This document shows positions 1 to 7,368 of a stretch of 9,196 nucleotides of DNA, in pieces (the stretch's first letter is position 1; the number at the start of each line of letters is the position of its first letter). A model generated the notes under the pieces. That model made no database searches. It worked only from the letters and a program-made list of their open reading frames with translations, and was not told where the DNA came from. The DNA comes from a bacterium (GTDB lineage Bacteria; Latescibacterota; Latescibacteria; Latescibacterales; Latescibacteraceae). The stretch spans positions 1 through 9,196 of the forward strand of contig JAJFUH010000014.1 in assembly GCA_021372535.1 (NCBI GenBank), in the 5' to 3' direction. A program made the translations under genes and the position numbers.

Positions 1-141
1 GTCGGAAAGCAGAAAATCACAAATCCGTACTGCTTATTCGGTATCACTACCGGGGGTATACCTGAACTATGGAATTCTGAAAGGATTCCACTGCTTGCCG
101 GTAAGCTGCAACTCCGTGTCGGGGTATTTTCACCGGAATAA
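1..141 (+). CDS. Possible C-terminal fragment of an unknown protein, cut by the left edge
   Basis: Frame 1 is open from the first base to a TAA at 139-141 and encodes 46 residues ending in KLQLRVGVFSPE. The composition (Gly-rich turns, alternating hydrophobics, a Trp) is protein-like, but I recognise no family. A competing reading in frame 2 stays open from position 2 to a TAA at 218-220 (73 codons), so the choice of frame is uncertain. The minus strand is broken by several stops here. If real, the gene converges on rsmE, leaving about 350 nt between the two 3' ends. I cannot assign a function, and the stretch may be non-coding. Confidence 0.3.
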   Translation, partial: VGKQKITNPYCLFGITTGGIPELWNSERIPLLAGKLQLRVGVFSPE

Positions 142-490
142 CGAAAACGACCGAACAGCCGTAATCGAATTCATTCCGTTCGATCACATTCGTGTATTTA
201 TTAATATTGATAAGAATTAAACACGAGGTTGTAAATGACTAAAATTAGTCATGGAAACGATTCGGTCTGGACGGGGAAAATAAGTGGATTATGCCTGTAA
301 CATATTGAAAAATAGAGTATTGCGGCTTTATTTGAATCGACAGCCGAAGAGAAGAAAGAACCTGTACTACCGGATGACAATCGAACAGAAAATATTTACT
401 GCGCAGCGCGGTATTCTATCTCTTTGTGTATTCATGTCATCGTGGTCATAGTTTGGATCGATCCCAAATGAATAGTGTGCATAGAGGGAT
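142..490. other. A+T-rich intergenic stretch without a convincing gene
   Basis: No open frame with a credible start and ribosome binding site spans this stretch, and base composition drops (28% G+C at 181-240). It holds an 18-nt near-perfect palindrome at 235-252 (annotated separately). A second one lies at 452-468, where the 10-nt palindrome GGATCGATCC is flanked by TTT and AAA, with outer 7-nt arms TATTCAT (429-435) and ATGAATA (468-474). The latter lies 23-62 nt past the rsmE stop and could help end the minus-strand transcript, but no T-run follows it, so I do not call a terminator. Confidence 0.5.
235..252. repeat. 18-nt inverted repeat, possible operator or processing site
   Basis: ATGACTAA at 235-242 and its exact reverse complement TTAGTCAT at 245-252 are separated by AA. 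With 8-nt arms and a 2-nt centre it is better suited to binding a dimeric protein as DNA than to folding as an RNA hairpin. No adjacent promoter or gene start gives it a clear target, so the role is open. Chance occurrence in A+T-rich DNA is possible. Confidence 0.35.
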
Positions 491-1225
491 TCAATGATTT
501 TTGTGACCGGCCGCCCACCGTGAGGCAATCGCGCAGGCCGTGATTGCGGCGGTTTCCGATCTGAGCGTGAGCCCGCCGAGAGAGCAGGGAACGGCTCTTC
601 CAGCGGTCAGGAGGGAGATTTCCTCGCCGGTGAAATCTCCCTCGGGTCCGACTGCTATTGTGAGTTCTCCGGCCTTTCCGGTGCCGCCGGTTCGTTCGAG
701 AGCGGCTTCCATGGTTATCTCCGCCGACTGTACTGCAGCGAGAACAGGCCCCGGCGAGTCTTTCACGAGCGTTTCCAGTCCGATCGGCCCGGAGATTTCC
801 GGTATCCACGAGCGCCCCGACTGCTTCACCGCCTCGCGAATTATCCGTTCGAGCCTGTCGATCTTTATGGTATCCGGTTTTACCATAGTACGATTGGTAA
901 TGAGCGGCATGAACCGCCGCGCGCCGAGCTCGGTGCATTTTTCCACCGCCGTTTCGAACCGGGCGGGCTTGATGAGTGCGAGCGCAATGGTGATTTTGAC
1001 CGGTGGCTCGCCCTCGCTGCTCAGGTCCCGTTCCACCGCCGCGGTGAGCGTCTTGCTGTCGATTGCACGAATACGGGCCATGACACGTCTTCCGTGGCCG
1101 TCCGTCACGCCGATAATCTCGCCGGGTCTTACGCGGCTCGAACGTGTGGCATGGTGGTGCTCTTCGCCCCTGAGTGTCACCGTTGAGCCGGAAAAATCCC
1201 TGCTGTCGGCGATAAAGTTCTGCAT
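491..1225 (-). CDS. rsmE: 16S rRNA (uracil-1498-N3)-methyltransferase RsmE
   Basis: This SPOUT-class enzyme uses S-adenosylmethionine to methylate N3 of U1498 in 16S rRNA of the small subunit, in the cytoplasm. The 244-residue length is normal for the family. The N-terminal RNA-binding part (residues 1-70) carries the EEHHHATRSSRVRPGE segment typical of RsmE. The C-terminal knotted methyltransferase part shows EKCTELGARR (95-104), KQSGR (134-138), the cofactor-loop motif VGPEGDF (192-198) and LGGLTLRSETAA (216-227). The usual form is GPEGGF, so Asp replaces the second Gly of the motif's GG pair. The ATG at 1225 is chosen because AGGGGA lies 9 nt upstream and it begins the family-typical MQNFIA; a further 27 in-frame codons upstream would overlap the preceding gene and match nothing in the family. 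It is last in a three-gene minus-strand block, 13 nt after the LamG/CARDB gene. Confidence 0.96.
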   Translation of the reverse strand: MQNFIADSRDFSGSTVTLRGEEHHHATRSSRVRPGEIIGVTDGHGRRVMARIRAIDSKTLTAAVERDLSSEGEPPVKITIALALIKPARFETAVEKCTELGARRFMPLITNRTMVKPDTIKIDRLERIIREAVKQSGRSWIPEISGPIGLETLVKDSPGPVLAAVQSAEITMEAALERTGGTGKAGELTIAVGPEGDFTGEEISLLTAGRAVPCSLGGLTLRSETAAITACAIASRWAAGHKNH

Positions 1226-1234
1226 GGCAGGCGT

Positions 1235-1241
1235 TCCCCTA
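1235..1241 (-). promoter_or_regulatory. rsmE Shine-Dalgarno overlapping the upstream stop codon
   Basis: On the minus strand the upstream gene's TAG (1241-1239) runs directly into the ribosome binding site as TAGGGGA, followed by 9 nt and the rsmE ATG. Terminating ribosomes would therefore sit on the rsmE initiation region, which suggests translational coupling. This also fixes the rsmE start at 1225 rather than upstream. Confidence 0.7.
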
Positions 1242-4200
1242 TCGTACGGAAGCCCGGTTGTTTTCTTCGAGAATCTCCGGGATGACGTTGTCAGGATCGA
1301 TGACAACCCTGAGATTCCGTGACGCCGGTACGTTCCCGAAGGTCACCGTCGTGCGCTTCGCCTTGAAATCGACGGGCGCATCGAGACGGGCGATGGTCTT
1401 GTCCTGAATCGTGTCCTCGCCATTCAAAAGCCGGACGACAACGTTCTCTGCCGCGCCGTTGCCGATGTTGTGGACGACAGCGGTAACCGTGGCGCCGCTC
1501 CGGGTCACATCCCACGGGTCTGTGACCAGGTCGGGAAGCTCGGCGGGACGGTCATGGTGCTCGATCTGCCTGATTCTGATCACGAGCGGTGTCTCCGGGG
1601 GCACGGGCAGCGTCACCACATCGAAGCGCCTGAGATTACGCTCGGTCTCCCAGACTGGTTTGCCGGGATTTCCCGCGCCGCTTGGGTCTTCATAGAGGCC
1701 GATCCTGTACCGGCCGTCGTCGATACGGCAGAGGCGCATGTTCAGATTTCGTTCGGCGGTATCGAAGGAATAGCAGAGCGCTTCGAGTGATGTGCTGTCG
1801 GCGCGCACGATGACACGGGCCACATCGGGTCCGCCGCCGGAAGGCCACATGACCGCGAGCTTCAGGTGGGCGTCCCACCGCGCCCCGCGCGCTCCCCCGA
1901 GCATGTACGTGTACATCTGTATGGCGCCGTGCGGGATATAATCGTCACGGTGGACGTTCGATTCGGTGAGCCGGTAGAAATAGAAATCATCGAGGAGCGA
2001 TGCATACAGCTGAAATTCCTTCGTCAGATCGCCGATTGGTTTCGATACGTACGGCTCTTTCGGGATATCCTGTCCCCAGTACCACCTGAAGACGTTGACC
2101 GAAGTCCTGAAGGCTATCCCCTGCGCGTAGTTGACCGGGGTCTCGTCCGGGTGATCGAGCCGCCACGCCGATTCCATTTCGCGCTCGGCAGCGTATGCCT
2201 GCCCGAGGTTGTTGACCACCGTATTGTACCGCTCGCTGATGAAATCGCCGGTGTGCATACGGTCTATGGGGTAGATACGGCAGTACCCATCCTTGAACAG
2301 CCCGGTCTTCTCGAATTTCGTGTGTACCGTATCGATGATTGCCCGGGCGTTGTCGTTGCCGTCGAGCGGAAGGTCGGCCTGATGGAAGCTGATGAACAGG
2401 GTGTCGTCGTTCCATCCACCGCCCACCTGGCCGTCCGGGTTCTGGCGTTTGACCCACCAGTCGGCGATTGCGTGACGTCTTGTGTTGAAATCACGCATGA
2501 AGAACGCCCATTCCGGCTCTTTGAGGGGACGGGCGACGACCTTGAGCGGAGCCTTGCTCACATCGATGCGGTGACCGTCCTTGAACTCGGGCCCGCTCAT
2601 GCGCTCCATGAAATTGGCGACAAAGTGATCCGGCTTGACACGTTTGATCGCGAGCGCCGGCAGGATGATGTCGAACGGCCCGCCGTAACAGTACGGCTCC
2701 TCGAGTTTAACCGTCCGTTTGGTGAACTGCCACGGCATGAATTCGTACATTTTGGAATACTGGGTTTTCGCCGACAGAATTTCCTTGTCCGCGTATGCAT
2801 CGACAGCCATGTAGGATGGCACGGTTGCAACGAAGAACTCCGCGGGATTTTTACGGTCGCCAAGCTGAATCCTGCATGGCCCGGCGGTTCCCAGATCGAT
2901 CCAGAGACGGTCGCCGCCGGTCACCACGAGGTCGTGGAAATCGATGGTGAGCTTCAGAATCTCAAAACCTTTGTCGAATCCCTTGAGGCTAACCGCGAAC
3001 TGGTTCCAGAGCCGCGACGGAACAGCGGGGTCGTGCACGCGGACGTAGAGCGCTTCCTCACTGTTCATGGTTTTGAGCGGCAGCGAGAGGGTGACCTCGG
3101 TTATCCCGATGGGATTTTCGTAGGGTTCGCTCATGATGTTCAGGCGGCTGAAAGCGCCGATGTCAGCCGTTTTTTTCCCGCCGCGCGCCTCTCCGGACGA
3201 GGCAATGGCGATTTTACGCTCGTCCCGCGAGGTAAGCGCATGAACGGCGAATGTATACCGTTTGTCGAGAGCGCCGTCGGAAAGGGCGACGGTGCAATGC
3301 TCGCCTGCGATTTCCTTCGCGGCGGGGCCCATATGGTAGAGTACGATATTGTGGATACGCTTTTCGCCGGACTGCGGAAGCCGGACAACATCGCCCTCGA
3401 ATCCCGGCGGTGTGCCGTAACCGACCGTAAAGGGTATCCTGAATGTCGCCCCGTCGGTCGCGGTGATGGTCGAGCCGTAGAAAAACCGCTCTCCCGCCGG
3501 AACGTCGAACAGGTCCTCGGTATCGTCCATTCCGGGAGAGCCCGCCTGTACCTTCACATCGGTGAGGTTGCCGGTAAGCCCGACATAGTTGACAGGCGTA
3601 CCCCGCGGCGTCGTTATGTCGGCCTTTTCTGCATGGAAGTCGGCATCGCCGGGGATGATGGTGAAAAAGGCGTACGGGTGCGGCCATGCCATCTCGGTAC
3701 GGCCGTCGATGATGTACCATCCCGGTATATGACCGTCCGCGGCGTCGCAGGGCCAGACCTCCGTGGCGCAGAGTCCCGATACCGGAGTCACAACGGGCAG
3801 ACGGTCGCTCCGGTCGGAGCCGGAATAGCGGGCGATACGGGCGTCATCGGGTTTTTTACGGTTGTAAACGGGCGATTCGTCACCGGGAGCTCGGTTTTTT
3901 TTCATGAGACGTTCGATTTCCGATTTGGAGAGCGGACGATCCATAAGGTAGAGCTCATCGTAGGTCAATCCCGGCGCGGGAAGATGAAAAAGCCCCGGCA
4001 GCACGGTCTCGAACCAGCCGTCCGTGCCCCAGGACGAGGCGATTTTCTCCCCGTTGAGCCACAGTTCCAGCCCGTTCGCCCAGTCCCAGTTGAACACCAC
4101 ATGATTCCATCTGTCCGGGTCCCAGACCGCATTGGTTTTAAGCTCGTGACGGACATACCGGGCATCGCGGATGTAGGCGGACAGCTTTTTGTCGCCGCCG

Positions 4201-4691
4201 ACAAGCACACCGAGCAGGTCGCGCTCGAGCCGGCCGAACGCGATGGTTGTCTGCTCGAAAAGCGGGCAGGCGAACGGCGGCGCGCCCTTTGCCCAGAACG
4301 CGGCGGCTCCGAGACGGGGATTGCATCTGCCGCTTCCCCAGATGAACGGCTCGTTGTACCCCATCGTGTTGCCGGGGCGCGTGTTGAATATCACCGCGGT
4401 GATGAGGTCGAGATCTATGCCCGACATGTTGTTGTCATCCGGCGGACTGGGAATGAAACTCATCCTGATTCCCTTGCCGTACCGGCCCTCGGGAAAATCG
4501 ATCTTACGGTCGGCGACGGACAGTTTGCCTGAAATCTCTATGAAATCCTCGTCAAAAAAATCACGGTTGTCGAACGACATATGATACGACACCACCGACC
4601 GCCGGAGCTCGGCTCCTGCCGGAGTCATGCACACGGCAATCATGAGGAGGACGGACACGATGAAAGCGCTGTAAACTACCGATTTTCTCAC
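1239..4691 (-). CDS. Secreted multidomain protein: LamG-like domain, possible alpha/alpha-barrel region, C-terminal CARDB
   Basis: An exported protein of 1150 residues. Residues 1-27 form a signal peptide (basic MRKS, hydrophobic core, AGA cleavage site). Residues about 35-262 look like a concanavalin-type LamG domain: GRYGKGIRM near 69-77, DRWNHVVFNWD at 193-203, LELWLNGEKIAS at 208-219, and the family-typical ending YDELYLMDRPLSKSEIERLM. Residues about 300-690 are mostly beta-rich and unrecognised. Residues about 725-935 are helix- and Trp-rich; WWVKRQ, NPDGQVGGGWNDD (751-763), DGNDNAR and ERYNTVVNNLGQAY resemble (alpha/alpha)-barrel glycosidases or polysaccharide lyases, but I cannot assign a family or catalytic residue. 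Residues about 1050-1148 are a CARDB adhesion-type domain: NIGNGAAENVVVRL, VVIDPDNVIPEILEENN. The start is GTG with AGGAAG 7 nt upstream. It follows the NlpC/P60 gene by 22 nt. No membrane anchor or sorting signal is visible at the C-terminus. A role in binding or degrading polysaccharide outside the cytoplasm is inference. Confidence 0.9.
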   Translation of the reverse strand: MRKSVVYSAFIVSVLLMIAVCMTPAGAELRRSVVSYHMSFDNRDFFDEDFIEISGKLSVADRKIDFPEGRYGKGIRMSFIPSPPDDNNMSGIDLDLITAVIFNTRPGNTMGYNEPFIWGSGRCNPRLGAAAFWAKGAPPFACPLFEQTTIAFGRLERDLLGVLVGGDKKLSAYIRDARYVRHELKTNAVWDPDRWNHVVFNWDWANGLELWLNGEKIASSWGTDGWFETVLPGLFHLPAPGLTYDELYLMDRPLSKSEIERLMKKNRAPGDESPVYNRKKPDDARIARYSGSDRSDRLPVVTPVSGLCATEVWPCDAADGHIPGWYIIDGRTEMAWPHPYAFFTIIPGDADFHAEKADITTPRGTPVNYVGLTGNLTDVKVQAGSPGMDDTEDLFDVPAGERFFYGSTITATDGATFRIPFTVGYGTPPGFEGDVVRLPQSGEKRIHNIVLYHMGPAAKEIAGEHCTVALSDGALDKRYTFAVHALTSRDERKIAIASSGEARGGKKTADIGAFSRLNIMSEPYENPIGITEVTLSLPLKTMNSEEALYVRVHDPAVPSRLWNQFAVSLKGFDKGFEILKLTIDFHDLVVTGGDRLWIDLGTAGPCRIQLGDRKNPAEFFVATVPSYMAVDAYADKEILSAKTQYSKMYEFMPWQFTKRTVKLEEPYCYGGPFDIILPALAIKRVKPDHFVANFMERMSGPEFKDGHRIDVSKAPLKVVARPLKEPEWAFFMRDFNTRRHAIADWWVKRQNPDGQVGGGWNDDTLFISFHQADLPLDGNDNARAIIDTVHTKFEKTGLFKDGYCRIYPIDRMHTGDFISERYNTVVNNLGQAYAAEREMESAWRLDHPDETPVNYAQGIAFRTSVNVFRWYWGQDIPKEPYVSKPIGDLTKEFQLYASLLDDFYFYRLTESNVHRDDYIPHGAIQMYTYMLGGARGARWDAHLKLAVMWPSGGGPDVARVIVRADSTSLEALCYSFDTAERNLNMRLCRIDDGRYRIGLYEDPSGAGNPGKPVWETERNLRRFDVVTLPVPPETPLVIRIRQIEHHDRPAELPDLVTDPWDVTRSGATVTAVVHNIGNGAAENVVVRLLNGEDTIQDKTIARLDAPVDFKAKRTTVTFGNVPASRNLRVVIDPDNVIPEILEENNRASVR

Positions 4692-4704
4692 TGAATTTCT
4701 TCCT
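4689..4704 (-). promoter_or_regulatory. GTG start and ribosome binding site of the LamG/CARDB gene
   Basis: AGGAAG on the minus strand (4704-4699) is followed by 7 nt and a GTG (4691-4689) that opens directly into the basic, hydrophobic signal peptide. The Shine-Dalgarno lies in the 22-nt gap after the TAG (4716-4714) of the NlpC/P60 gene, supporting co-transcription. Confidence 0.7.
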
Positions 4705-4713
4705 TTCGCTATT

Positions 4714-6135
4714 CTATGGATTCACGATTGTATAATTGCCTATTATCGTTATATGGGTAAGACGGTCGATAAAGGCGCCGCGAGTCGAGCCTTCGCCGAA
4801 GAGCAGGTCGGTCACCGCAACCCGCGCCGCGCGGTGTATGATTGTGCCGCCGTCGGGCCCGGTCTCGTGCCATGACCAGAAATCATGGATGATGTACGGT
4901 TTTCCGTCGACAGCGCCGAGATAGATCATGACATGCCCCGGCATGCGGAGGATGGAAATTCCGCCCGGAGAATTGATAAGCGCCTGAGTCCGGGTTTCAC
5001 GATCCATACCGTCGAGCGATATGATCGCCGTGGAAGCTTCCGCCAGTCTGCTGCTGTTGCGGGGGAGACGGAATCCGAAGCACCTGAACACATCGAGAAC
5101 GTACGCCGAACAGTCGCGCTCCTCGAACATGCCGCCCCAGCCGTATCGACGCCCGTAGAGAACGAAACACTGACGGTAGATGTTCCTGATGGTGAATGAC
5201 GGGTATCCGAACGATATACCGGAATCACGGCGGACAAAGCCTTTTCTGATCACGAGCTCGCCGGTTTCGCCCCGCCCGGGGATGAGCACTGCGCAGTAAT
5301 CGTTGCCGACCGCGCTGAGACGGAGACAGCCCCCCATTCCGATCGCGCCGATGGCCGCCTCGTTGTCGGGAGTGGCAAATATGCTGACACGGTGGCCGAC
5401 AGCCACGATAAACGCGTCCTTTTCGGTAAGCTCACGTATCGTCTCGATTTCGCCGAACGCAACCGCATCCGATGGCACCCAGCAGGTATAGAGCGCATGC
5501 TGGACATACGACCATCGCCCGTCATGCGACACGTGGAGCAGGGCGACCGGCTCTCCCATATCGACTGTGGAGACCATGCCCTCGTCGAATTCGTTGTCGC
5601 CGGGGGTTTTCATGAGCGGTATGGTGGTCGGCCAGACCTTTCCCTCCACACGGCGGAGCATGACGCCGAATCTGAGCGTTATGATATCCGGCACGCGGGT
5701 GGTATCCATGAGGGCGATGATACGCTGACGATCGGCCTGTTCGAGGGGAATATCGCCGGTTACATAAAGGTCGCTGTCGGCGAGATACCGGGCGTTTGCC
5801 GCGATATAGTCGCGGGCGTTTCCGCCGACGCTTTCATGGGGAAGCGAAAGCACATCGAGAATGTATGTTCCGTTGAGCGGATTGTTTTTGTTGAATTCCT
5901 CGATCTGTTCGGGGGTCATGATGATATCGTCGGGATTTGCGGCGTTTCTGATCCAGTATTCCGAGTATTCCACCTCGGGAGGTACCCCGGGAATCGGGCC
6001 CTCCGCGGGAACGAGCGAAGACCCGGGTGTCGCGGGTGTGACAGGCGGTTTTACAATCCCCATTCTGGTTATGACCGAGCATCCGCCCGACATGACCAGG
6101 ACAACTGACAGTATCACCATGATTCTGTGCTTCAT
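4714..6135 (-). CDS. NlpC/P60 lipoprotein peptidase with two bacterial SH3 domains
   Basis: A predicted gamma-D-glutamyl-L-diamino-acid endopeptidase, a cysteine peptidase cutting peptidoglycan stem peptides in the periplasm. Length is 473 residues from the chosen ATG. Residues 1-18 are a lipoprotein signal ending SGG before Cys19; the -3 Ser is less usual than Leu. A Pro-rich linker follows (about 28-55). Then come an N-terminal stabilising helical region (about 60-150), an SH3b1-like domain (about 150-228, with DGRWSYVQ and CWVPSDAVAFG), an SH3b2-like domain (about 235-305) and the NlpC/P60 domain (about 315-445). Catalytic Cys342 sits in ERDCSAYV, His401 in PGHVMIYLG, and His417 in YIIHDFWSW is the likely third residue. 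The order matches the SH3b1-SH3b2-NlpC/P60 family, which acts on peptides with a free N-terminal L-Ala and so often serves recycling or turnover. The ATG at 6135 is chosen because GGAGG lies 5 nt upstream; 35 more in-frame codons to 6240 would bury the signal peptide. First gene of the minus-strand block. Confidence 0.93.
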   Translation of the reverse strand: MKHRIMVILSVVLVMSGGCSVITRMGIVKPPVTPATPGSSLVPAEGPIPGVPPEVEYSEYWIRNAANPDDIIMTPEQIEEFNKNNPLNGTYILDVLSLPHESVGGNARDYIAANARYLADSDLYVTGDIPLEQADRQRIIALMDTTRVPDIITLRFGVMLRRVEGKVWPTTIPLMKTPGDNEFDEGMVSTVDMGEPVALLHVSHDGRWSYVQHALYTCWVPSDAVAFGEIETIRELTEKDAFIVAVGHRVSIFATPDNEAAIGAIGMGGCLRLSAVGNDYCAVLIPGRGETGELVIRKGFVRRDSGISFGYPSFTIRNIYRQCFVLYGRRYGWGGMFEERDCSAYVLDVFRCFGFRLPRNSSRLAEASTAIISLDGMDRETRTQALINSPGGISILRMPGHVMIYLGAVDGKPYIIHDFWSWHETGPDGGTIIHRAARVAVTDLLFGEGSTRGAFIDRLTHITIIGNYTIVNP

Positions 6136-6140
6136 GATTT

Positions 6141-6145
6141 CCTCC
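6141..6145 (-). promoter_or_regulatory. Ribosome binding site that fixes the NlpC/P60 start
   Basis: GGAGG on the minus strand is followed by AAATC and ATG at 6135. It places initiation right before the lipoprotein signal MKHRIM and argues against the longer reading beginning at 6240. Confidence 0.8.
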
Positions 6146-6178
6146 GTTTGTTCATTCTCATATACTGCGCGCCTGTAA

Positions 6179-6207
6179 AAAGTATCAAAACACGGGACGT
6201 TTATCAA
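6179..6207 (-). promoter_or_regulatory. Candidate sigma70-type promoter for the NlpC/P60-LamG-rsmE block
   Basis: On the minus strand, TTGATA (6207-6202, 5 of 6 matches to the -35 consensus) is followed by exactly 17 nt and TACTTT (6184-6179), which fits the TAnnnT form of a -10 box but matches only 3 of 6 positions. Transcription would start near 6172 and give a leader of about 37 nt before the ATG at 6135. The spacing is ideal and the -10 is weak. The organism's sigma factor preference is unknown. Confidence 0.4.
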
Positions 6208-6356
6208 GTATTTTGAAGATTCCCTGAAAAATCGAGGCATTGTATCGATATCCTGATAAAGTAACGTGTTTTTATGAGGAATACATCTTTTCCGGGAAAT
6301 TATCGTTGCATCGACCGTAGTTTTTAACTATCAATATTTAACCAGGGAGATGTCGA

Positions 6357-7184
6357 ATGAATATTCTTGTAATCGGCGCTCACCCGGACGACTGCGAATT
6401 CTTTGCCGCCTGTACGGCCGTCAAATTCGTACGGTCGGGTCATCGGGTGAAATTCGTGTCGGTATCGAACGGTGATGCTGGCCATCACGAAATGAAGCGT
6501 ACGGAGCTTGCCGAACGACGTCGCGCCGAAGTAGCATGCGCCGATACCATGCTCGGAGTGGAATGGGAGATTCTCGACATTCACGACGGCGAGATCGTAC
6601 CATCCATCGATATACGGGGCGAGCTTATCCGCCAGATACGGAATTTCCGGGCTGACATGGTCTTCAGCCATCGCCCCGGCGATTACCATCCCGATCACCG
6701 CAACACCGGCATCCTCGTGCAGGACACCGCCTACCTCGTCATCGTGCCCAATGTCTGCCCGGAATCGCCGGCGTTGAGGAAAAACCCGGTATACCTCTAT
6801 CTGCAGGACGAATTCAGGACTCCCGAGCCGTTCAGACCCGATATAATCGTGCCGGTGGACGATGTGTTCGATAAAAAGGTCGAGGCGCTCCACATGATGC
6901 CCTCGCAGTTCTACGAGTGGCTGCCCTGGACTATGGGAACGCTCGATGCCGTTCCTGCGGAGGAGAGCGCCCGTCGCGCCTGGCTCGACAGGTGGCTCCG
7001 TGACTGGATGCGTAATCCTTTTACTGCGGAGACGGCGGTGATGTACGGCCATGAACGGGCGAAAACGATAAAAATGATCGAGGCGTTCCAGGTATGCGAG
7101 TACGGCACACGGCCATCGCCCGGCGAACTCCGGGAACTGTTCCCGTTTCTGCCATCGGCGGGGCAGCCACGAAATCTTATTTAG
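6357..7184 (+). CDS. PIG-L/LmbE-family zinc-dependent N-acetyl-sugar deacetylase
   Basis: A 275-residue cytoplasmic-type enzyme with no signal peptide. The hallmark AHPDD occupies residues 8-12 within a Rossmann-like first strand (MNILVIGAHPDDCEF), and the second motif HPDH is at 111-114, after FSHRPGDY. By homology with MshB and BshB, His9, Asp12 and His114 bind the zinc and Asp11 is the general base. The family removes acetyl groups from N-acetylglucosaminyl conjugates; the exact substrate here cannot be read from the sequence. The GNGD-like segment of the family appears as SNGDAGHHEM (38-47). The ATG at 6357 has AGGGAG 7 nt upstream. The gene is transcribed divergently from the NlpC/P60 gene across a 221-nt gap; I found no convincing plus-strand promoter there. 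The next plus-strand gene is 321 nt away, so co-transcription is uncertain. Confidence 0.93.
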   Translation: MNILVIGAHPDDCEFFAACTAVKFVRSGHRVKFVSVSNGDAGHHEMKRTELAERRRAEVACADTMLGVEWEILDIHDGEIVPSIDIRGELIRQIRNFRADMVFSHRPGDYHPDHRNTGILVQDTAYLVIVPNVCPESPALRKNPVYLYLQDEFRTPEPFRPDIIVPVDDVFDKKVEALHMMPSQFYEWLPWTMGTLDAVPAEESARRAWLDRWLRDWMRNPFTAETAVMYGHERAKTIKMIEAFQVCEYGTRPSPGELRELFPFLPSAGQPRNLI

Positions 7185-7216
7185 CCCGGTTTATCTGAAA
7201 ATACATCTACGAAAAC

Positions 7217-7233
7217 CCCGGCCTCGTGCCGGG
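7217..7233 (+). terminator. Possible hairpin terminator after the deacetylase gene
   Basis: CCCGGC (7217-7222), loop CTCGT and GCCGGG (7228-7233) form a G+C-rich 6-bp stem 32 nt after the TAG. No T-run follows (AGTTCCCG), so it is not a classical intrinsic terminator. It could instead stabilise the mRNA end or belong to the repeat mosaic that follows. Confidence 0.3.
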
Positions 7234-7251
7234 AGTTCCCGTAATGCCGTC

Positions 7252-7275
7252 ATTCCCGAATCTTTAATCGGGAAT
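7252..7275. repeat. Palindromic interspersed-repeat-like hairpin
   Basis: ATTCCCGA (7252-7259) and TCGGGAAT (7268-7275) form an 8-bp stem around an 8-nt loop. The flanks (GTC before, CCATA after) match the form, known to me from many bacterial genomes, of a GTCATTCCCG...CGGGAATCCA dispersed element. Only one copy is present in this window, so dispersal is inferred from resemblance. Confidence 0.5.
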
Positions 7276-7368
7276 CCATATGGAGCCAGAATACGTTTTC
7301 ATCATTCGTTGTGATCATATATGGTCATGATAGTTATTCATGAAAATATTTTACCACAAAGGCAAGGC

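Noticed and set aside
235-300. A 21-codon open frame with GAGG 6 nt upstream
   Set aside because: Its first six codons are the palindrome, the product has no recognisable character, and the length is within chance.
1226-1306. 27-codon N-terminal extension of RsmE
   Set aside because: It overlaps the coding end of the LamG/CARDB gene and is not part of the family; the ATG at 1225 has its own Shine-Dalgarno.
540-1322. A 260-codon plus-strand open frame over rsmE
   Set aside because: RsmE motifs on the minus strand are unambiguous. The opposite reading is low-complexity Ser/Arg/Val-rich and has no domain signature.
1866-4532. An 888-codon open frame on the plus strand, antisense to the LamG/CARDB gene
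   Set aside because: It mirrors codon bias of the minus-strand gene. The minus-strand product has a signal peptide, LamG and CARDB motifs and a good ribosome binding site; the plus-strand product has none of these.
6136-6240. 35-codon N-terminal extension of the NlpC/P60 gene
   Set aside because: It would bury the lipoprotein signal, overlaps the candidate promoter, and lacks the GGAGG found before the ATG at 6135.
6324-7052. A 242-codon minus-strand open frame over the deacetylase gene
   Set aside because: The plus strand carries AHPDD and HPDH in frame with a good ribosome binding site; the antisense reading is a shadow.
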